36,994 nt of DNA from NCBI GenBank assembly GCA_005881025.1, contig VBFO01000108.1:1-36994 (forward strand), given 5' to 3'. The number at the start of each line of letters is the position of its first letter. The stretch's first letter is position 1. This document shows positions 35,111 through 36,994 of this stretch, in pieces. The notes under the pieces are model-generated. The model was given only the letters and a program-made list of their open reading frames with translations. It searched no databases and was not told the origin of the DNA. The stretch is from Chloroflexota bacterium (lineage in GTDB: Bacteria > Chloroflexota > Dormibacteria > Dormibacterales > Dormibacteraceae). A program made the translations under genes and the position numbers.

Positions 35111-36489
35111 TGCCTGGCCTGGCCACGCTCATCGCTGCGAACCCACGCCCGCGCCAGCGCCCGACTCGCTATGTCGTCGCGATCCTGGTGGCTGCGGTTC
35201 TCGTCGTCGTCATGATCGCGAACTCGGTCCTGGACTTCGCATACCTCGACACGATTCCGGGTCGCACATCGCTGTATGGACTCCTCGCTGTCGCGCTGGT
35301 CGCGCTTGCTACGTACGTCGGTGTGCGCGCCTTCGACCGTGACCCCAAGACGCGCGCCCGCCATCTCGTCCGTGCCGGAGTCCTGCTCGGTCTGGCGGCT
35401 CTGCTGTGGCTCCTCTTCAGCGACGTGTTCCTGTTCGCGGGCTCCGCGGGACCCGGCGTGGCGGTGGCTTGCACGCTGGCCTGCGTGCCGACCACGGCGT
35501 TCGGGCTCTTCGTCGTGCGCCGGCTGGACCGCAACGAGAAGGAGCCATGGCGCCTGGTGCTCGTGGCTGCAGCCTGGGGAGCAATCGTCGCGACAAGCCT
35601 GGTCGTATGGGGCGAAAGTCTCTGGGAGGCGGTGGCGGTGCGGACGCTGGTACCCGGTCCGGGCCTGGATGCATCGCGAGCGTTCTCGGCGGGATTGCTC
35701 GAAGAGCTCGGCAAAGGAACGGCGGTCTTGCTGCTGTTTCTCGTCATGCGAAACGAGTTCGATGACGTCGTCGACGGCATCGTGTACGGCGCCGCGGTCG
35801 GCCTGGGCTTCAACTTCATGGAGTCGATCGCGTACATGACCAACATCTACGCGGTCCTCAGCCCCGAAGGCGCAGGCGGAGTCGCGGCAGGCTTCCAGTG
35901 GTACGCGCGCCAGGTGCTCGGCCTGTTCATGGGGCATGCGACATACACGGCGCTGATCGGCGCCGGCATCGGCATCGCGCGCCAGCTGCCATCGAGACGG
36001 CGCAAGGTGATCGCGATCGTCATGGGATTTCTCGTCGCCATCGCCGCCCACTTCTCATGGGACGCGTGGCTCAGCTTCTTCCCCATCGAGTCATCGCTGC
36101 TGGGATTGGTCGAGGTTCACCTGCGCACCGTCCTCATGACCGGCCCGTTCACCGCCGGAGTGGTGGTGCTGCTCGTGCTGGGATTGCGAAACGAGAGCGC
36201 TGCACTGGCCGATCAGCTGCGGAAGGAGGCTGCGCTTGGCGGGGGCACTGTGCTTCCGCAGGAGGTGGCAATTCTCACGAGCCCATGGAAGCGATGGCGC
36301 GAGAGGATGCGGGCGGTCGACCGGGGTAACGTCCGCGCCTACTTCACGCTCGCCCGCCTTCAGGCGGCGCAGCTGGACCTGGCGATGGAACGCTGGCATC
36401 GCGAGCGGCAGGAGATCGATACCCCCCTCGAAGCCGAAGACGAGCTGCGGCGGCAGATTCTCAAGCTTCGGGGGCAGGCCGCGTTCTAG
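35110..36489 (+). CDS. PrsW-family intramembrane metalloprotease
   Basis: RRLDRNEKEPWRLVL...FSAGLLEELGKGTAVLLLFLVMRNEFDDVVDGIVYGAAVGLGFNFMESIAYMTN (EE-containing motif), multiple TM segments. Confidence 0.87.
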   Translation: MPGLATLIAANPRPRQRPTRYVVAILVAAVLVVVMIANSVLDFAYLDTIPGRTSLYGLLAVALVALATYVGVRAFDRDPKTRARHLVRAGVLLGLAALLWLLFSDVFLFAGSAGPGVAVACTLACVPTTAFGLFVVRRLDRNEKEPWRLVLVAAAWGAIVATSLVVWGESLWEAVAVRTLVPGPGLDASRAFSAGLLEELGKGTAVLLLFLVMRNEFDDVVDGIVYGAAVGLGFNFMESIAYMTNIYAVLSPEGAGGVAAGFQWYARQVLGLFMGHATYTALIGAGIGIARQLPSRRRKVIAIVMGFLVAIAAHFSWDAWLSFFPIESSLLGLVEVHLRTVLMTGPFTAGVVVLLVLGLRNESAALADQLRKEAALGGGTVLPQEVAILTSPWKRWRERMRAVDRGNVRAYFTLARLQAAQLDLAMERWHRERQEIDTPLEAEDELRRQILKLRGQAAF

Positions 36490-36493
36490 TCGG

Positions 36494-36994
36494 TCAAACG
36501 GGTAGGCGGCCCCAGATCGCACGCGCGCCGGTCAGTGCGATCAGCCCGGCCGCGGCACCCCAGGTGACTGCGGAAACCGCCGGATCGCTGAAGTCGGTTC
36601 CGCCGAGGATCGCGTGCAGGAACACGAACGCGAAGGCCACATACGCAAGCCGGTGCAGCCAGCGCCACCACCCAGGCTGGAGCCACCGCTTCATCAGGGC
36701 CGTGATGGTGACGACGATCAACAGGTCAACCGACAGCGTTCCAAGCCCGATCCCGAGCGTTCCGTAGGGTGTGAGAAAGGGCAGGACCACATCGATCAAG
36801 CCGATGCGCGCGGTGTGATCGAGCAGTAGCGCCCCGACGTGCACCGCGCCAAGAGGGATCCACAGCACCGTCGTGTATTCGTGCAGGGACCGAAGTGTCC
36901 GGTTGCTGCCCAGCCAGTCCAGCACCGCCGTCCTGAGCGCGATCCCCGTGAGGAGCGCCATGGCCAGCGACGCGTAAGAGGCCAGGCCGGTGAC
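36494..36994 (-). CDS. Ferric reductase-like transmembrane domain protein, truncated by window end
   Basis: VTGLASYASLAMALLTGIALRTAVLDWLGSNRTLRSLHEYTTVLWIPLGAVHVGALLLDHTA...WWRWLHRLAYVAFAFVFLHAIL; frame open to the end. Confidence 0.7.
   Translation of the reverse strand, partial: VTGLASYASLAMALLTGIALRTAVLDWLGSNRTLRSLHEYTTVLWIPLGAVHVGALLLDHTARIGLIDVVLPFLTPYGTLGIGLGTLSVDLLIVVTITALMKRWLQPGWWRWLHRLAYVAFAFVFLHAILGGTDFSDPAVSAVTWGAAAGLIALTGARAIWGRLPV

Noticed and set aside
34822-36051. 409-aa minus-strand ORF opposite the PrsW-like gene
   Set aside because: Antisense shadow rich in Arg/His/Gln/Asp; plus strand encodes clear TM protease.

Overview
High-GC bacterial chromosomal window, possibly Chloroflexota/Dormibacterota-like (a weak guess from gene content). 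It is mostly housekeeping genes, largely on the minus strand up to about 24.7 kb. Recognisable genes: glpX-type FBPase, bactofilin, CCA-adding enzyme, ROK kinase, metF, selB-selA, M50 protease, ArsA/GET3-like ATPase, MFS transporters, a GcvH-like protein, YchF-like GTPase, a lysC-thrB-thrC-hom threonine block, ornithine cyclodeaminase family protein, ECF sigma plus putative anti-sigma, a LAL/LuxR regulator, two Trp-repeat membrane proteins, PHP phosphoesterase, acyl-CoA ligase, acetamidase/formamidase, a Ser/Thr kinase-AAA fusion, PrsW-like protease, and three tRNAs (Leu-GAG, Arg-UCG, Leu-CAG). I saw no CRISPR array, phage or transposase. Points most worth a second look: (i) a near-consensus promoter driving a roughly 155-nt strongly structured RNA/leader (11958-12149, minus); (ii) a small exported protein with a duplicated GAEQI[A/T]HNRSE motif, its own SD and hairpin, next to LAL and ECF regulators; (iii) a GcvH-like protein whose lipoyl-lysine position is Asp; (iv) a YchF-like GTPase lacking the usual G2/G3 region; (v) an 85-bp tandem duplication carrying the 5' end of tRNA-Arg and its upstream region; (vi) a 20-bp promoter-like element shared by two Trp-repeat genes, predicting leaderless translation and a 13-aa uORF; (vii) a kinase/Cys-His/AAA fusion. 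All calls come from reading the sequence and supplied translations; no database search was run.
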